Assembly: GCF_027111335.1 (NCBI RefSeq)
Contig: NZ_CP114288.1
Coordinates: 1,736,001-1,800,000 of the forward strand
Source: Flavobacterium aquiphilum
GTDB taxonomy: Bacteria; Bacteroidota; Bacteroidia; Flavobacteriales; Flavobacteriaceae
DNA: 64,000 nt
Reading direction: 5' to 3'
Positions 36,582 through 45,910 of the stretch are shown here, in pieces; position 1 is the first letter of the stretch, and each line of letters starts with the position of its first letter. Both the position numbers and the translations under genes were made by a program. Below the pieces are notes generated by a model. It made no database searches. It was not told where the DNA came from and saw only the letters and a list, made by a program, of their open reading frames with translations.

Positions 36582-38876
36582 ATGAAGAATAAACTATTAA
36601 TGATTGCAGGGATTTTTACCCTGATTAGTACAGGAAATATGATTGCACAAAAATTACCACATTTAGACCAAACAAAACCGATTGAAGAGCGTATTGATTT
36701 GTTGATGAAAGAAATGACGTTGGAGGAAAAAGTCGGACAAATGAATCAATATAACGGTTTTTGGGAAGTAACAGGGCCGGCACCAAAGGGCGGTAACGCT
36801 GAATTGAAATATAAGCATTTGAGAGACGGTTGGGTAGGTTCGATGTTGTCTGTTCGTGGCGTGAAAGAAGTTAGGGCAGTTCAAAAAATCGCTGTAGAGG
36901 AAACCCGATTGGGGATTCCATTGATTATTGGTTTTGATGTCATTCACGGTTACAAAACGTTGAGTCCGATACCGCTGGCAGAGGCTGCGAGTTGGGATAT
37001 GGAAGCGATTAAAAAGTCGGCTCAGATAGCAGCGGCTGAGGCTTCGGCATCTGGAATTAATTGGACTTTTGGACCAAATGTGGATATTTCGCAGGATGCG
37101 CGTTGGGGGCGTGTGATGGAAGGTGCGGGTGAGGATCCTTATTTGGGAAGTAAAATTGCAAAGGCAAGAATTACCGGTTTTCAGGGAGAAACGAGAGCCG
37201 ATTTGCAAAAGGTGAATACAATTGCTGCCTGCGCCAAACATTTTGCAGCTTATGGTTTTGCCGAATCCGGCAGGGATTACAATACGGTGGATATCAGTAA
37301 TTCAAAATTGTTCAATACAGTTTTACCTCCGTTTAAAGCAGCAACCGAGGCTGGTGTGCGTACGTTTATGAATTCGTTCAATATTTTGAACGGTGTGCCG
37401 GCAACGGGGAATGTATTTTTGCAAAGAGACATTTTGAAAGGAAAATGGAAGTTTGACGGTTTTATGGTTTCGGATTGGGCTTCAGTTAGGGAGATGATTT
37501 CTCATGGTTTTGCAAAAGACGGTGCTGATGCAACAGCCAAAGCGGTGATTGCCGGATCGGATATGGATATGGAGTCGCATTTGTTTGTCTCCGAATTGGT
37601 AAAACTGGTTAAGGATGGTAAAGTCAAAGAGGCTTTGGTTGACGATGCCGTTCGAAGAATATTGCGTGTGAAATTTGAATTAGGATTGTTTGATGCCCCT
37701 TATAGATATTGTAATGAGGAAAGGGAGAAAGAAACGATAGGTAGCAAAGCTAATAACGACGGGGTGTTGGATATGGCTAAAAAAGCGATTGTGCTTTTGA
37801 AGAATGAAAAAGGATTGCTTCCGTTGAAAAAATCAGGGCAGAAAATCGCTTTGATTGGGGCTTTGGCCAATGACAAAAACAGTCCGTTGGGAAGTTGGAG
37901 AATCGCTTCGGATGACAACACTGCAGTTTCAGTTCTCGAGGGAATGCAACAATATAAAGGCAATCAATTAACGTTTGAAAAAGGAGCCGATTTGATTGTG
38001 GGCAAAGCGACTTTTGTGGACGAATTGGTTTTTAATACCACTGATAAAAGCGGGTTTGAGGCGGCCAAAAAAGCAGCTGCCAATGCTGATGTGGTTGTGA
38101 TGGTTCTTGGAGAACACGGTTTTCAAACGGGAGAAGGCCGCAGCAGAACCAATCTCGATTTGCCTGGAGTGCAACAGGAATTACTTGAAGAAATCTACAA
38201 AGTGAACCCAAATATTGTTTTGGTTTTAAATAATGGAAGACCGTTGGCTTTGCCTTGGGCCGCAGACCATATCCCTGCGATTGTTGAGGCTTGGCATTTG
38301 GGAACACAGACGGGTAATGCGGTGGCACAAGTACTTTACGGAGATTATAACCCAAGCGGGAAATTGCCAATGTCTTTCCCAAGAAACGTAGGTCAAGTGC
38401 CAATTTACTACAATAATTACAATACAGGAAGACCTGTAAACAGTGATAAAAATGTGTTTTGGTCGCATTATATTGATGTGGAAAAAACACCATTGTATCC
38501 GTTTGGATTTGGGTTGAGCTACACAACTTTTGATTATAAAAACTTAAAAATAAATAAGTCCGCTTTCGCAAAAGGGGAGCAGGTAGTGGTTTCGGTGGAT
38601 ATAACCAATTCCGGAAATTATGACGGAAAAGAAGTGGCACAATTGTATGTTCAGGATGTTGCTGCAAGTATTGCAAGACCTGTGAAAGAATTAAAAGGTT
38701 TTGATTTGGTAACTTTGAAAAAAGGAGAAACCAAAACAGTAATCTTCACTTTAACAGACAAAGAATTGGGCTTCTTCGACAATGAAGGGAATTATTTGGT
38801 TGAACCTGGGACATTTAAAATTTGGGTAGGAGGAAGTTCAGATAAAGGTTTGGAAAGTGGATTTGAATTGAAGTAA
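36582..38876 (+). CDS. bglX: GH3 beta-glucosidase (BglX-like)
   Basis: 764 residues with a signal peptide (about 1-22). The GH3 TIM barrel carries the nucleophile D298 in GFMVSDWAS and substrate-binding KHFAAYG; the alpha/beta sandwich domain has LGEHGFQTGEGRSR (likely acid/base region), and a fibronectin-like type III domain ends the protein. It releases terminal beta-linked glucose (possibly mannose) from oligosaccharides in the periplasm. In this locus it would remove glucose from glucomannan oligosaccharides. Confidence 0.92.
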   Translation: MKNKLLMIAGIFTLISTGNMIAQKLPHLDQTKPIEERIDLLMKEMTLEEKVGQMNQYNGFWEVTGPAPKGGNAELKYKHLRDGWVGSMLSVRGVKEVRAVQKIAVEETRLGIPLIIGFDVIHGYKTLSPIPLAEAASWDMEAIKKSAQIAAAEASASGINWTFGPNVDISQDARWGRVMEGAGEDPYLGSKIAKARITGFQGETRADLQKVNTIAACAKHFAAYGFAESGRDYNTVDISNSKLFNTVLPPFKAATEAGVRTFMNSFNILNGVPATGNVFLQRDILKGKWKFDGFMVSDWASVREMISHGFAKDGADATAKAVIAGSDMDMESHLFVSELVKLVKDGKVKEALVDDAVRRILRVKFELGLFDAPYRYCNEEREKETIGSKANNDGVLDMAKKAIVLLKNEKGLLPLKKSGQKIALIGALANDKNSPLGSWRIASDDNTAVSVLEGMQQYKGNQLTFEKGADLIVGKATFVDELVFNTTDKSGFEAAKKAAANADVVVMVLGEHGFQTGEGRSRTNLDLPGVQQELLEEIYKVNPNIVLVLNNGRPLALPWAADHIPAIVEAWHLGTQTGNAVAQVLYGDYNPSGKLPMSFPRNVGQVPIYYNNYNTGRPVNSDKNVFWSHYIDVEKTPLYPFGFGLSYTTFDYKNLKINKSAFAKGEQVVVSVDITNSGNYDGKEVAQLYVQDVAASIARPVKELKGFDLVTLKKGETKTVIFTLTDKELGFFDNEGNYLVEPGTFKIWVGGSSDKGLESGFELK

Positions 38877-38899
38877 ATCAAATTATATTTTTTATTTAT

Positions 38900-38938
38900 A
38901 AACCCGGCTTGTATTAAAAAACAGGTTGGGTTTATTTG
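38900..38938 (+). terminator. Terminator after the GH3 gene
   Basis: AAACCCGGCTTGT / ACAGGTTGGGTTT stem (with G-U/mispairs), 8-nt loop, T-rich tail. Confidence 0.6.
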
Positions 38939-39099
38939 TATTATTACATTATGAATGCGAACTTTACCAAATTCTAAAAATTAAATTTCAAACCTTAAAT
39001 CAATATAATGAAATCGCCATTACAATAAATTTGCGAAAGCAAATACCTATAAATAAAAGCGATAACATATATGACTTATAACATATAAATTTTACATAT

Positions 39100-40056
39100 A
39101 TGAAATACAATAGATGTGGAAAAAGCGGGTTGTTGTTGCCTGAAATATCATTAGGATTATGGCATAACTTTGGTTCTGTAGATAGTTTTGAAAATGCTGA
39201 AAGTATTGCCAAAGCAGCTTTTGACCAAGGAATAACCCATTTTGATTTGGCTAATAATTATGGGCCGGTTCCTGGTTCGGCAGAGACCAATTTTGGAACT
39301 ATCCTTAAAAATAATTTCCAGGGAAACCTTCGTGACGAAATAGTAATCACAACCAAAGCTGGTTACACTATGTGGGACGGACCTTATGGAGATTGGGGTT
39401 CTCGGAAGTATTTACTTTCCAGTTTGGATCAGAGTTTGAAAAGAATGAATTTAGAATATGTGGATATTTTCTATTCACACCGCCCAGATCCTGAAACACC
39501 GATGGAAGAAACAATGATGGCTTTGGATTATGCCGTTAGAAGCGGAAAAGCCTTGTATGCTGGGATTTCAAATTACAATCCGGAACAAACAAAACAGGCT
39601 ACCGAAATATTACAACGTTTGGGAACGCCTTGTTTGATTCATCAGGTTAAATATTCAATGTTCGTTAGAACTCCCGAACAAGGATTGCTTGACGTTCTTG
39701 AAGAAAAAGGAGTGGGTTGTATTGCTTTTTCACCCTTGGCACAAGGCCTTTTAACCGATAAATATTTAAAAGGAATTCCAGAAAATTCTCGTGCGCACAA
39801 TCCAAATGGACATTTAAAAGAAGAAGAGGTTTCTGAAGAAAAAATTCAGAAAATTATCCAATTGAACGAAATTGCCAAACAAAGAAATCAGTCTTTGGCT
39901 CAAATGGCATTGGCATGGATATTAAAAGACAAAAGAGTTACTTCGGTATTAATTGGTGCCAGTTCTGTGGGACAATTGAATAATAATATTGATTCGTTGA
40001 AAAATCTGGAATTTTCATCAGATGAATTACAGGCTATTGAATCTATTTTGAAATAA
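39100..40056 (+). CDS. Aldo/keto reductase (YghZ/MgrA-like)
   Basis: 318 residues, no signal peptide, so cytoplasmic. Conserved catalytic residues D49 and Y54 (FDLANNYGP), the TTKAGY lysine, and YSHRPDP histidine; LIGASSVGQLNNN binds NADP(H). The close resemblance is to the L-glyceraldehyde-3-phosphate reductase (YghZ) subfamily. The upstream region has three ACATATA direct repeats (39,065-39,100). Its link to the mannan pathway is only positional. Confidence 0.87.
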   Translation: MKYNRCGKSGLLLPEISLGLWHNFGSVDSFENAESIAKAAFDQGITHFDLANNYGPVPGSAETNFGTILKNNFQGNLRDEIVITTKAGYTMWDGPYGDWGSRKYLLSSLDQSLKRMNLEYVDIFYSHRPDPETPMEETMMALDYAVRSGKALYAGISNYNPEQTKQATEILQRLGTPCLIHQVKYSMFVRTPEQGLLDVLEEKGVGCIAFSPLAQGLLTDKYLKGIPENSRAHNPNGHLKEEEVSEEKIQKIIQLNEIAKQRNQSLAQMALAWILKDKRVTSVLIGASSVGQLNNNIDSLKNLEFSSDELQAIESILK

Positions 40057-40086
40057 AAGATTATTAACGTTTGGTAAAACGTATGC

Positions 40087-40129
40087 GTAGAGACGCACTG
40101 CAGTGCGTCTCTACAACGTGCGTCTCTAC
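40087..40129. repeat. Perfect 28-nt palindrome plus partial repeat
   Basis: GTAGAGACGCACTG at 40,087-40,100 is followed directly by its reverse complement (40,101-40,114); a further GTGCGTCTCTAC at 40,118-40,129 and a T run follow. Sits between convergent genes and may terminate both. It is a mobile-looking repeat. Confidence 0.8.
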
Positions 40130-40150
40130 GTTTTTAACAATGTGATAAAA

Positions 40151-42139
40151 TTAATTTTTAGGCGAAATAATCGCCGATAAACCGCCACCGCTGGCCAAAT
40201 GTATTGTCATTTTGGTAGTTGAATCAACAGTGATTTTTTCCCTTTTGTAATCTACGGCCGCTTTCTCGGCATTTAAACCATCGGTAAACAAATCGGCTTC
40301 GAATGTTTTTCCTTTCTCCAAAAACGAAAAATCAACCGTAATATCCCTGCTATTCCAATTGGTGATAGCTCCCAAATACCAATTGTTTCCTTTTTTTCGG
40401 GCAATTGAAACGAATTTTCCGACTTCTCCTTCTAAAGCAACCGTTTCATCAAAAGTGGTCGGGATTTTTGCTATAAAATCTGTGCTTTCCTGCTCCTTCA
40501 TATAAGCGGTCGGACTGTCGGCCATCATTTGCAATGGCGCCTCAAAAATAGTGTATAACGCCAGTTGATGACATCTTGTTCCCTGACTTACAGGGTTGGA
40601 ATGACTAGGTTTGAATTCGGATTTTGTGGCATTTCGCATTGCGCCCGGTGTATAATCCATTGGCCCTGCCATCATTCGGATGTAAGTAATAGAGCAATCA
40701 TAAGTAGGAACATCATCATTGGGTGTCCATTTGTTGTTTTCGAGTCCTTTTACACCTTCAAAGTTCAAAATGTTCGGGAAAGTTCGTTGTATTCCAGTAG
40801 GCTTGTACATACCATGAAAGTCCAGCAATAATTTATGATCGGCTGCTTTTTGCGCAATTTCATAAACCGAATTTACCATTTTGGTATCATCCCGGTCAAT
40901 GAAATCAACTTTGAAACCTTTTACGCCCATATCAGTGTAGTTTTTGAATACCACATCAATATTTTCGTGTAAAGCCATCCATGAAGACCAAAGTATAATC
41001 CCAACGTTTCGTTCCTTGCCATAAGCAATTAAGGCTTTTAGATCTACTTTAGGATTGTGCTTCATAATGTTAGTCTCAACACTCCAGCCTTCGTCCAAAA
41101 CAACGTATTCGACTTTGTTTTTGGAAGCAAAATCAATGTAATATTTATAGGTTTCCGTATTGATTCCAGCTTGAAAATTGACGTTGTAGATATTCCAATC
41201 GTTCCACCAGTCCCAAGCTACTTTTCCCGGTTTAATCCAGCTTACATCTTTTATTTTAGGTGGTTCGGATAATCGTTGAACCATGTCATTATTGGCCAAA
41301 TCTTTGTCGCTTTCTGAAATGACCAAAATTCGCCAAGGGAAATTCCGACTGCCTTTTGTGTTAACCAAATAATCGGCTCTTTGGGTGATTAATTTGTTGA
41401 GGTTGTTGAATCCGCCGTTCATTTCCTGCAAAGGATATTTTGGGAAACGGGCTTCAAATCCTGATTTTTCTTTATTGTTGGTCACAAACATTCCCGGATA
41501 ATCCTGAAGATTTGCTTCTAAGAAAACGGCTTTTTTATGGTTTTTAAAATCAATCAGAAAGGGCAAAAATGCTAACGTATCTTTAGTAAACTCGCTTATT
41601 TTTTTGTTTTCGTAATGAGATTCGAAAGAAGAAATAAACGGATCTTTTGGGTTTCTTAAATCTCTGACATAAGGCATTAGAGTAGGGTAGTCTTTGTCAA
41701 AATTTAAAACAGCTTCTTCTGATTTTACAACAATATCCCCTTTCTTTTTGGTTATAAAACGATAAGCGACCCCTTCGTCAAAAGCTCGAAATTCAATAGC
41801 AAAATCACCTTTGAAATTCAATACGAGTTGGTTGTAATTGTTTTCGACAACTTTCTTTTTGTAAAACGGAGTGTCAAAAGAAGTTCGTATGCTTTCTTTT
41901 TTAGAATTCAAAAGCATTGGTTTTTTACCCAATATTTCGCCTTCATTCAGAGTGATCGACATGGGGGAGGTACTCAAAATCGGTTCCTTTTCATGTGTGA
42001 CTTCCCAAGTTATTTTATCCGAAAGAACAATGGCAATTTCAATTTTTCCATTTGGGGAAGCCAATTGAAAGTTTTGTTTCTTTTGGGAGAAAACGGGGTT
42101 AAAAAGAAATAGTGCTAGTAGTAAAATTGCTTTGTTCAT
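40151..42139 (-). CDS. GH97 glycoside hydrolase, probable alpha-galactosidase
   Basis: Start placed at ATG 42,137-42,139 (signal peptide MNKAILLLALFLFNPVFSQ), giving 662 residues; an upstream in-frame ATG would run into the ROK gene. N-terminal GH97 beta-sandwich (SPNGKIEIAIVLSDK..), then TIM barrel with EYVVLDEGWS and KGFKVDFIDRDD. The Asp in KVDF suits the nucleophile of retaining GH97 alpha-galactosidases rather than the inverting SusB type. It would remove galactose side chains in the periplasm. Confidence 0.85.
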   Translation of the reverse strand: MNKAILLLALFLFNPVFSQKKQNFQLASPNGKIEIAIVLSDKITWEVTHEKEPILSTSPMSITLNEGEILGKKPMLLNSKKESIRTSFDTPFYKKKVVENNYNQLVLNFKGDFAIEFRAFDEGVAYRFITKKKGDIVVKSEEAVLNFDKDYPTLMPYVRDLRNPKDPFISSFESHYENKKISEFTKDTLAFLPFLIDFKNHKKAVFLEANLQDYPGMFVTNNKEKSGFEARFPKYPLQEMNGGFNNLNKLITQRADYLVNTKGSRNFPWRILVISESDKDLANNDMVQRLSEPPKIKDVSWIKPGKVAWDWWNDWNIYNVNFQAGINTETYKYYIDFASKNKVEYVVLDEGWSVETNIMKHNPKVDLKALIAYGKERNVGIILWSSWMALHENIDVVFKNYTDMGVKGFKVDFIDRDDTKMVNSVYEIAQKAADHKLLLDFHGMYKPTGIQRTFPNILNFEGVKGLENNKWTPNDDVPTYDCSITYIRMMAGPMDYTPGAMRNATKSEFKPSHSNPVSQGTRCHQLALYTIFEAPLQMMADSPTAYMKEQESTDFIAKIPTTFDETVALEGEVGKFVSIARKKGNNWYLGAITNWNSRDITVDFSFLEKGKTFEADLFTDGLNAEKAAVDYKREKITVDSTTKMTIHLASGGGLSAIISPKN

Positions 42140-42158
42140 AATTCTAAAAATAATATCA

Positions 42159-43088
42159 CTAGTTGACGGTAATATCAAAATGGCGTTTTGAATTGTATAG
42201 CAAGCTGGCAGCACCCAATAAAGCCGCATTCTCATTGTCAGTCGAAACTTGTATACTAATCTCTAAATCAGCTGCTTTTATTTTTTTATCAAAAGTAGGA
42301 AGAAAAAGCGCACTCGAGTCGGCAATTTTACCACCAATAATAAAATGTTCTGCCGAAAAGTTTTTTAACAGAGGAATTACAATTTCGGCTAAATCTTCTC
42401 CCATTTTTTCAAATGCTTTGATTGCTGCTCCATCACCAAGAATTGCTCGGTTATAAAGCTCCAATCCGTTTTCTACAGATGTTTCGTTATTGCAATAATA
42501 ATTGGCGATAAGCCCTCTTAGGGAAACATAATCTTCGGCCATGCTGGTTTTAAACGAGAGATTCCATATTTCACCGTCTTTTGGTACTTGACTTCCAGAA
42601 CTGATTGAAATTCCTTTGTCTATAAAACAAGAACCTAAACCTGTCCCGAGTGTAACAGCCATTACTTTTTTTGAAAGGTTAGTAGGGTTTTTATGCACTT
42701 CTCCTTTTCCAAAACAAACAGCATCATTTTCGAACAACACTTTAAAATCATTTGGAAGTTTTATTTGTTTGCGAATCAAATCTCCAACATCTGCACCATA
42801 AAAATGCTCATATTTTGATTGCCCTTTTATCCAGCAAATCCCTTTTTCATAATCAAACGGCCCGGGCATACAGACTGTTATTCCCTCCATGTTTTCGACT
42901 CCTGAACTATCCCACGAAGCGCGAATCGTTTTTTCCCAAATATTCAAAACCTGATTTACAGGTAAATTAGAATTAAAAGACTCTTTTCGCATGGTAAATT
43001 CAAGAACTTCCATATTGGTAATATCAATGACACCAGTGGTAATGTGAGTCCCTCCAATATCTAATCCTACAGCATATTCCTTCTTCAT
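42159..43088 (-). CDS. ROK-family sugar kinase, zinc motif missing
   Basis: 309 residues, no signal, cytoplasmic. N-terminal phosphate loop DIGGTHITTG (10-19), catalytic D122 in FENDA, GTGLGS (148-153), and C-terminal GG hinge (IIGGK) are kept. The usual ROK zinc site (H plus CxCGxxGCxE) after GEI is replaced by a region WNLSFKTSMAEDYVS without Cys or His. Lying between GH97 and GH5 genes in the mannan operon, it probably phosphorylates glucose or mannose released intracellularly; a regulator role is unlikely since no DNA-binding domain is present. Confidence 0.82.
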   Translation of the reverse strand: MKKEYAVGLDIGGTHITTGVIDITNMEVLEFTMRKESFNSNLPVNQVLNIWEKTIRASWDSSGVENMEGITVCMPGPFDYEKGICWIKGQSKYEHFYGADVGDLIRKQIKLPNDFKVLFENDAVCFGKGEVHKNPTNLSKKVMAVTLGTGLGSCFIDKGISISSGSQVPKDGEIWNLSFKTSMAEDYVSLRGLIANYYCNNETSVENGLELYNRAILGDGAAIKAFEKMGEDLAEIVIPLLKNFSAEHFIIGGKIADSSALFLPTFDKKIKAADLEISIQVSTDNENAALLGAASLLYNSKRHFDITVN

Positions 43089-43131
43089 CTTTAAAATAAT
43101 TTAGTTATGTATATGTTTTAAATCAATTTTA

Positions 43132-44430
43132 TTAGTTTTTACTCAATTCCAAATTGTACTTCTTAACCAAATCCAAAGTCGATTTATCAGTCGAAAAAAC
43201 CGAGTTAAGCCCTTGTGGTTCCTGTGATGGATCTGTAGTTAAAGGATCTCCTGGATTCCATTTCCCGTCTTTGGTAACTGCTTTTCCTTCTCCGCCAAAT
43301 CCCCAAAAGTTAGCGGCTTGTAACACTCCGTTGTTTTTATGGCTTTCGGCAACTCTGTTGAAAATATAATTGTAAAAAATATCCCTGTTAGTCACAGAAA
43401 CAGTAGCGTCCAAACCTTCGTTTTGTCTTGGTAAACCAAATTCCTCAATGATGATTGGTCTTTTTAAATCATTGGCAACTTTTACGTGCAGGTCAATATA
43501 TTCTCCAGCATTTTTCAATGTGATCGGCAGTGTTTTCTCGGCATCATCAGCCTTGTACCAATTCCAGTTTTTAGGCCAAATATGCATCGTTAAATAATCA
43601 ATATTCGGATTGCGATGCGTTCTTTCAAAAATTTCCATACTGTCGTTGGAACTGTTTTTCCCCTCGGAGCCGGTAGAAATCAAGTGATTCTTGTCCAAAC
43701 TGTCAATCAAGTTCACAATGTTGTTGAGCCAAACCGTGAATTTTTCTTCGTTCTCGGTAGTAAATAAGCGCGGTTCATTGCCCACCTGCCACGCCATAAT
43801 CGTGTTGTCCTCGGTGTATTTTCTTTTCGTATAGGTGTTTGTTCTGCCCAAAATAAATTTCACATGATTGTTCAGTGCCTCCATACACGGTTCACAGCTA
43901 TGAAATTTTTCAGTATAGGACATAAATTGCGGCCAAGTATTTGGTGGAATAGCAGGAATCGGAATCGGCCCATGACCATTCCATTCCAAATATTGTGACA
44001 TTCCGCCGGACCATTCCCAGTTATTCGTCAGGTACAAAACCGCATACATATTGCGTTTACCCATTTCGGCAATCAGGAAATCCAATCCATCCAGTAAATC
44101 CTGATCGTATTTTCCCTGTTCGTATTGTAAAGCGGGGCGAACGGTATAATCGTATTTTCCACCGTCACCACCCACCAAAATTCGCAGGTTGTCAATTCCG
44201 TTTTTTAGCATTAAATCCAGCTCTCGAAGCAATCTTTTTCGGTCGCCCACTTTCTTTGAAGCAAGCAGACTTCCGTACCAGTAATTGGTTCCAATGTAGG
44301 AATAAGGTTTGTCGCCTTTGTAAAATTGAGTTCCTTTTACGGTGATTCTGGCTTGCTGTTTTTGCGCTTGACAAGTGATGTTGGTCAAACAAAAAAGAAC
44401 CAAAACGATTGTTAATGCCGATTTCTTCAT
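43132..44430 (-). CDS. GH5 (subfamily 7-like) endo-beta-1,4-mannanase
   Basis: 432 residues with signal peptide (about 1-22, cut near AQA/Q). TIM barrel with VKGTQFYKGDKPYSYIGTNYW opening of GH5_7 mannanases, acid/base E219 in WQVGNEPR and nucleophile E330 in IIIEEFG. It cuts internal beta-1,4-mannosidic links. The fold is complete with no extra CBM. It has a 237-bp gap upstream that contains a GC-rich repeat, so it may be expressed partly independently of the GH26 gene before it. Confidence 0.9.
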   Translation of the reverse strand: MKKSALTIVLVLFCLTNITCQAQKQQARITVKGTQFYKGDKPYSYIGTNYWYGSLLASKKVGDRKRLLRELDLMLKNGIDNLRILVGGDGGKYDYTVRPALQYEQGKYDQDLLDGLDFLIAEMGKRNMYAVLYLTNNWEWSGGMSQYLEWNGHGPIPIPAIPPNTWPQFMSYTEKFHSCEPCMEALNNHVKFILGRTNTYTKRKYTEDNTIMAWQVGNEPRLFTTENEEKFTVWLNNIVNLIDSLDKNHLISTGSEGKNSSNDSMEIFERTHRNPNIDYLTMHIWPKNWNWYKADDAEKTLPITLKNAGEYIDLHVKVANDLKRPIIIEEFGLPRQNEGLDATVSVTNRDIFYNYIFNRVAESHKNNGVLQAANFWGFGGEGKAVTKDGKWNPGDPLTTDPSQEPQGLNSVFSTDKSTLDLVKKYNLELSKN

Positions 44431-44450
44431 AATTAATTTGATTTATTTCA

Positions 44451-44597
44451 GGAGCTTTATCCTGCTATCCGTTTCAAGTCCTCATACCGCTGGCAACATT
44501 TTTTTTGTACCGGCAAGAGCTTCCTCTGGTCGCTTTGCCACTACATGAAATGTAAGCCATCGGTATTCTGGGCTTTCCACTGTTATCAGGGCTAGAG
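44451..44597. repeat. GC-rich structured intergenic repeat, copy 3
   Basis: On the minus strand it runs from CTAGCCCTGATAACAGTGGA to CGGATAGCAGGATAAAG, matching the ends of copy 1 (12,854-12,922) with a different, longer interior. Lies between two mannanase genes of the leftward operon. Confidence 0.65.
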
Positions 44598-44667
44598 ACT
44601 ATGCTATTCAATTTATGGTTTAAAAGTTTAAAGGTTTGAGTTCAACGTTCAAAATCTTAATACTCAA

Positions 44668-45897
44668 TTACGGCAAAACATACATGTTCGGCAACGAATT
44701 CACCAATGCCGATTTCGATTTGGTTACAAAAGTTTTAAAATCTGCCGCATTCGATGCAGTTGGCGTTGGTACCCAATAGGCATTTTGGGTATTGTTCCAA
44801 AATAGTACATAGCTTATTTGGATATTGTTTGCCGTCAGTGCGCTGTACAAATACGTAGAAAACCAATTGTCGATGGGCGGAATCGTTGCGGTAACCTGAT
44901 AACCCGTTTCGGCCATTGCGGCAATTTTTACTTTTGAAATCGCTAAGTCGGATATCATTTTCAGTTTAGCATTCGCTTTATCTGCTCCAGTTTGTCCTTG
45001 ATTATTAAAATCTCCATAATTGTCCATTCCCAAAACATCGACATAAGCATCACCAGGATAACGACTTAAATAATTCGTTGATGTCGAATAGGAATTATCA
45101 GGAGAGAAAGCATATAAAATATTATGAATTCCCTTCGTGTCCCTTAAATACTCCACAGTAAATTGATAAGCTGCCTTATAATCTTCTGGTGAACAATAAT
45201 CGGCTCCCCACCAAAACCAGCTTCCGTCAAATTCATGAAAAGGCCTGAAAATAATCGGAATCAATTCTCCTTTTGAACCTTTTAAATTGGATACCACACT
45301 GGCGACTTTATCCAGTTTTGTTTTGTACCAGGCATTGTTTACGCCACCTGGTAGAATACTTTTGAATGCGGTCGCCTTTTGTTCCGTCGTCATGTCGGCA
45401 GCATAAAAGCTATTGTCATTATATGGTTCTCGGATATGCCACGAAAAAGTATTGATCATCCCTTTGGCGTAAGCTTCTTTTACATCATCGGTAATGATAA
45501 CTTCTTGTTGGTAAAACCAATTGCTGGCTTGTCCGTTGTTATTTTTATCGGTAATAAACATAAAATCTGAACCAAGAATCGCAGGATCATAGCCCGTCGT
45601 TTTCTTGATATCCGATTCTGCTGTAGAACCATTGTTGTAAAACCCGTTAAAAGCGTCTTGCTGGCCAATTGCAAATTTGGTTTTGGCTAATTTCTTTAAG
45701 TTGTAGAATAATGCAACGGTTTCGGTGGTGGCATTTTTGTCAACCAGATAGGTTTTTACGTTTTGAGTTGTTAGTCCGTCAGTAACTTCAACTGGAGGAA
45801 CTACTACTACGGGATCGGGCGCAGGGTCGTCTTTGGAACAACTGCTAAGTGCGATTATAAGACTTGGGATTATGATTTTTAAAAAAGGATTTCTCAT
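44668..45897 (-). CDS. GH26 beta-mannanase, lipoprotein
   Basis: 409 residues. A lipoprotein signal ends at C20 (ALSSCS); the following acidic KDDPAPDP stretch fits surface export in Bacteroidota. GH26 barrel: acid/base E222 in FRPFHEFDGSWFWWG and nucleophile E330 in AAMAETGYQ. Being lipid-anchored, it is the best candidate for the cell-surface endo-mannanase making oligosaccharides for SusCD. Only 13 nt separate it from the epimerase gene upstream. Confidence 0.92.
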   Translation of the reverse strand: MRNPFLKIIIPSLIIALSSCSKDDPAPDPVVVVPPVEVTDGLTTQNVKTYLVDKNATTETVALFYNLKKLAKTKFAIGQQDAFNGFYNNGSTAESDIKKTTGYDPAILGSDFMFITDKNNNGQASNWFYQQEVIITDDVKEAYAKGMINTFSWHIREPYNDNSFYAADMTTEQKATAFKSILPGGVNNAWYKTKLDKVASVVSNLKGSKGELIPIIFRPFHEFDGSWFWWGADYCSPEDYKAAYQFTVEYLRDTKGIHNILYAFSPDNSYSTSTNYLSRYPGDAYVDVLGMDNYGDFNNQGQTGADKANAKLKMISDLAISKVKIAAMAETGYQVTATIPPIDNWFSTYLYSALTANNIQISYVLFWNNTQNAYWVPTPTASNAADFKTFVTKSKSALVNSLPNMYVLP

Positions 45898-45910
45898 ACC
45901 ACAATATCTT

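Noticed and set aside
42140..42235. N-terminal extension of the GH97 protein
   Set aside because: Overlaps the ROK coding region and hides the clear signal peptide that begins at 42,139.
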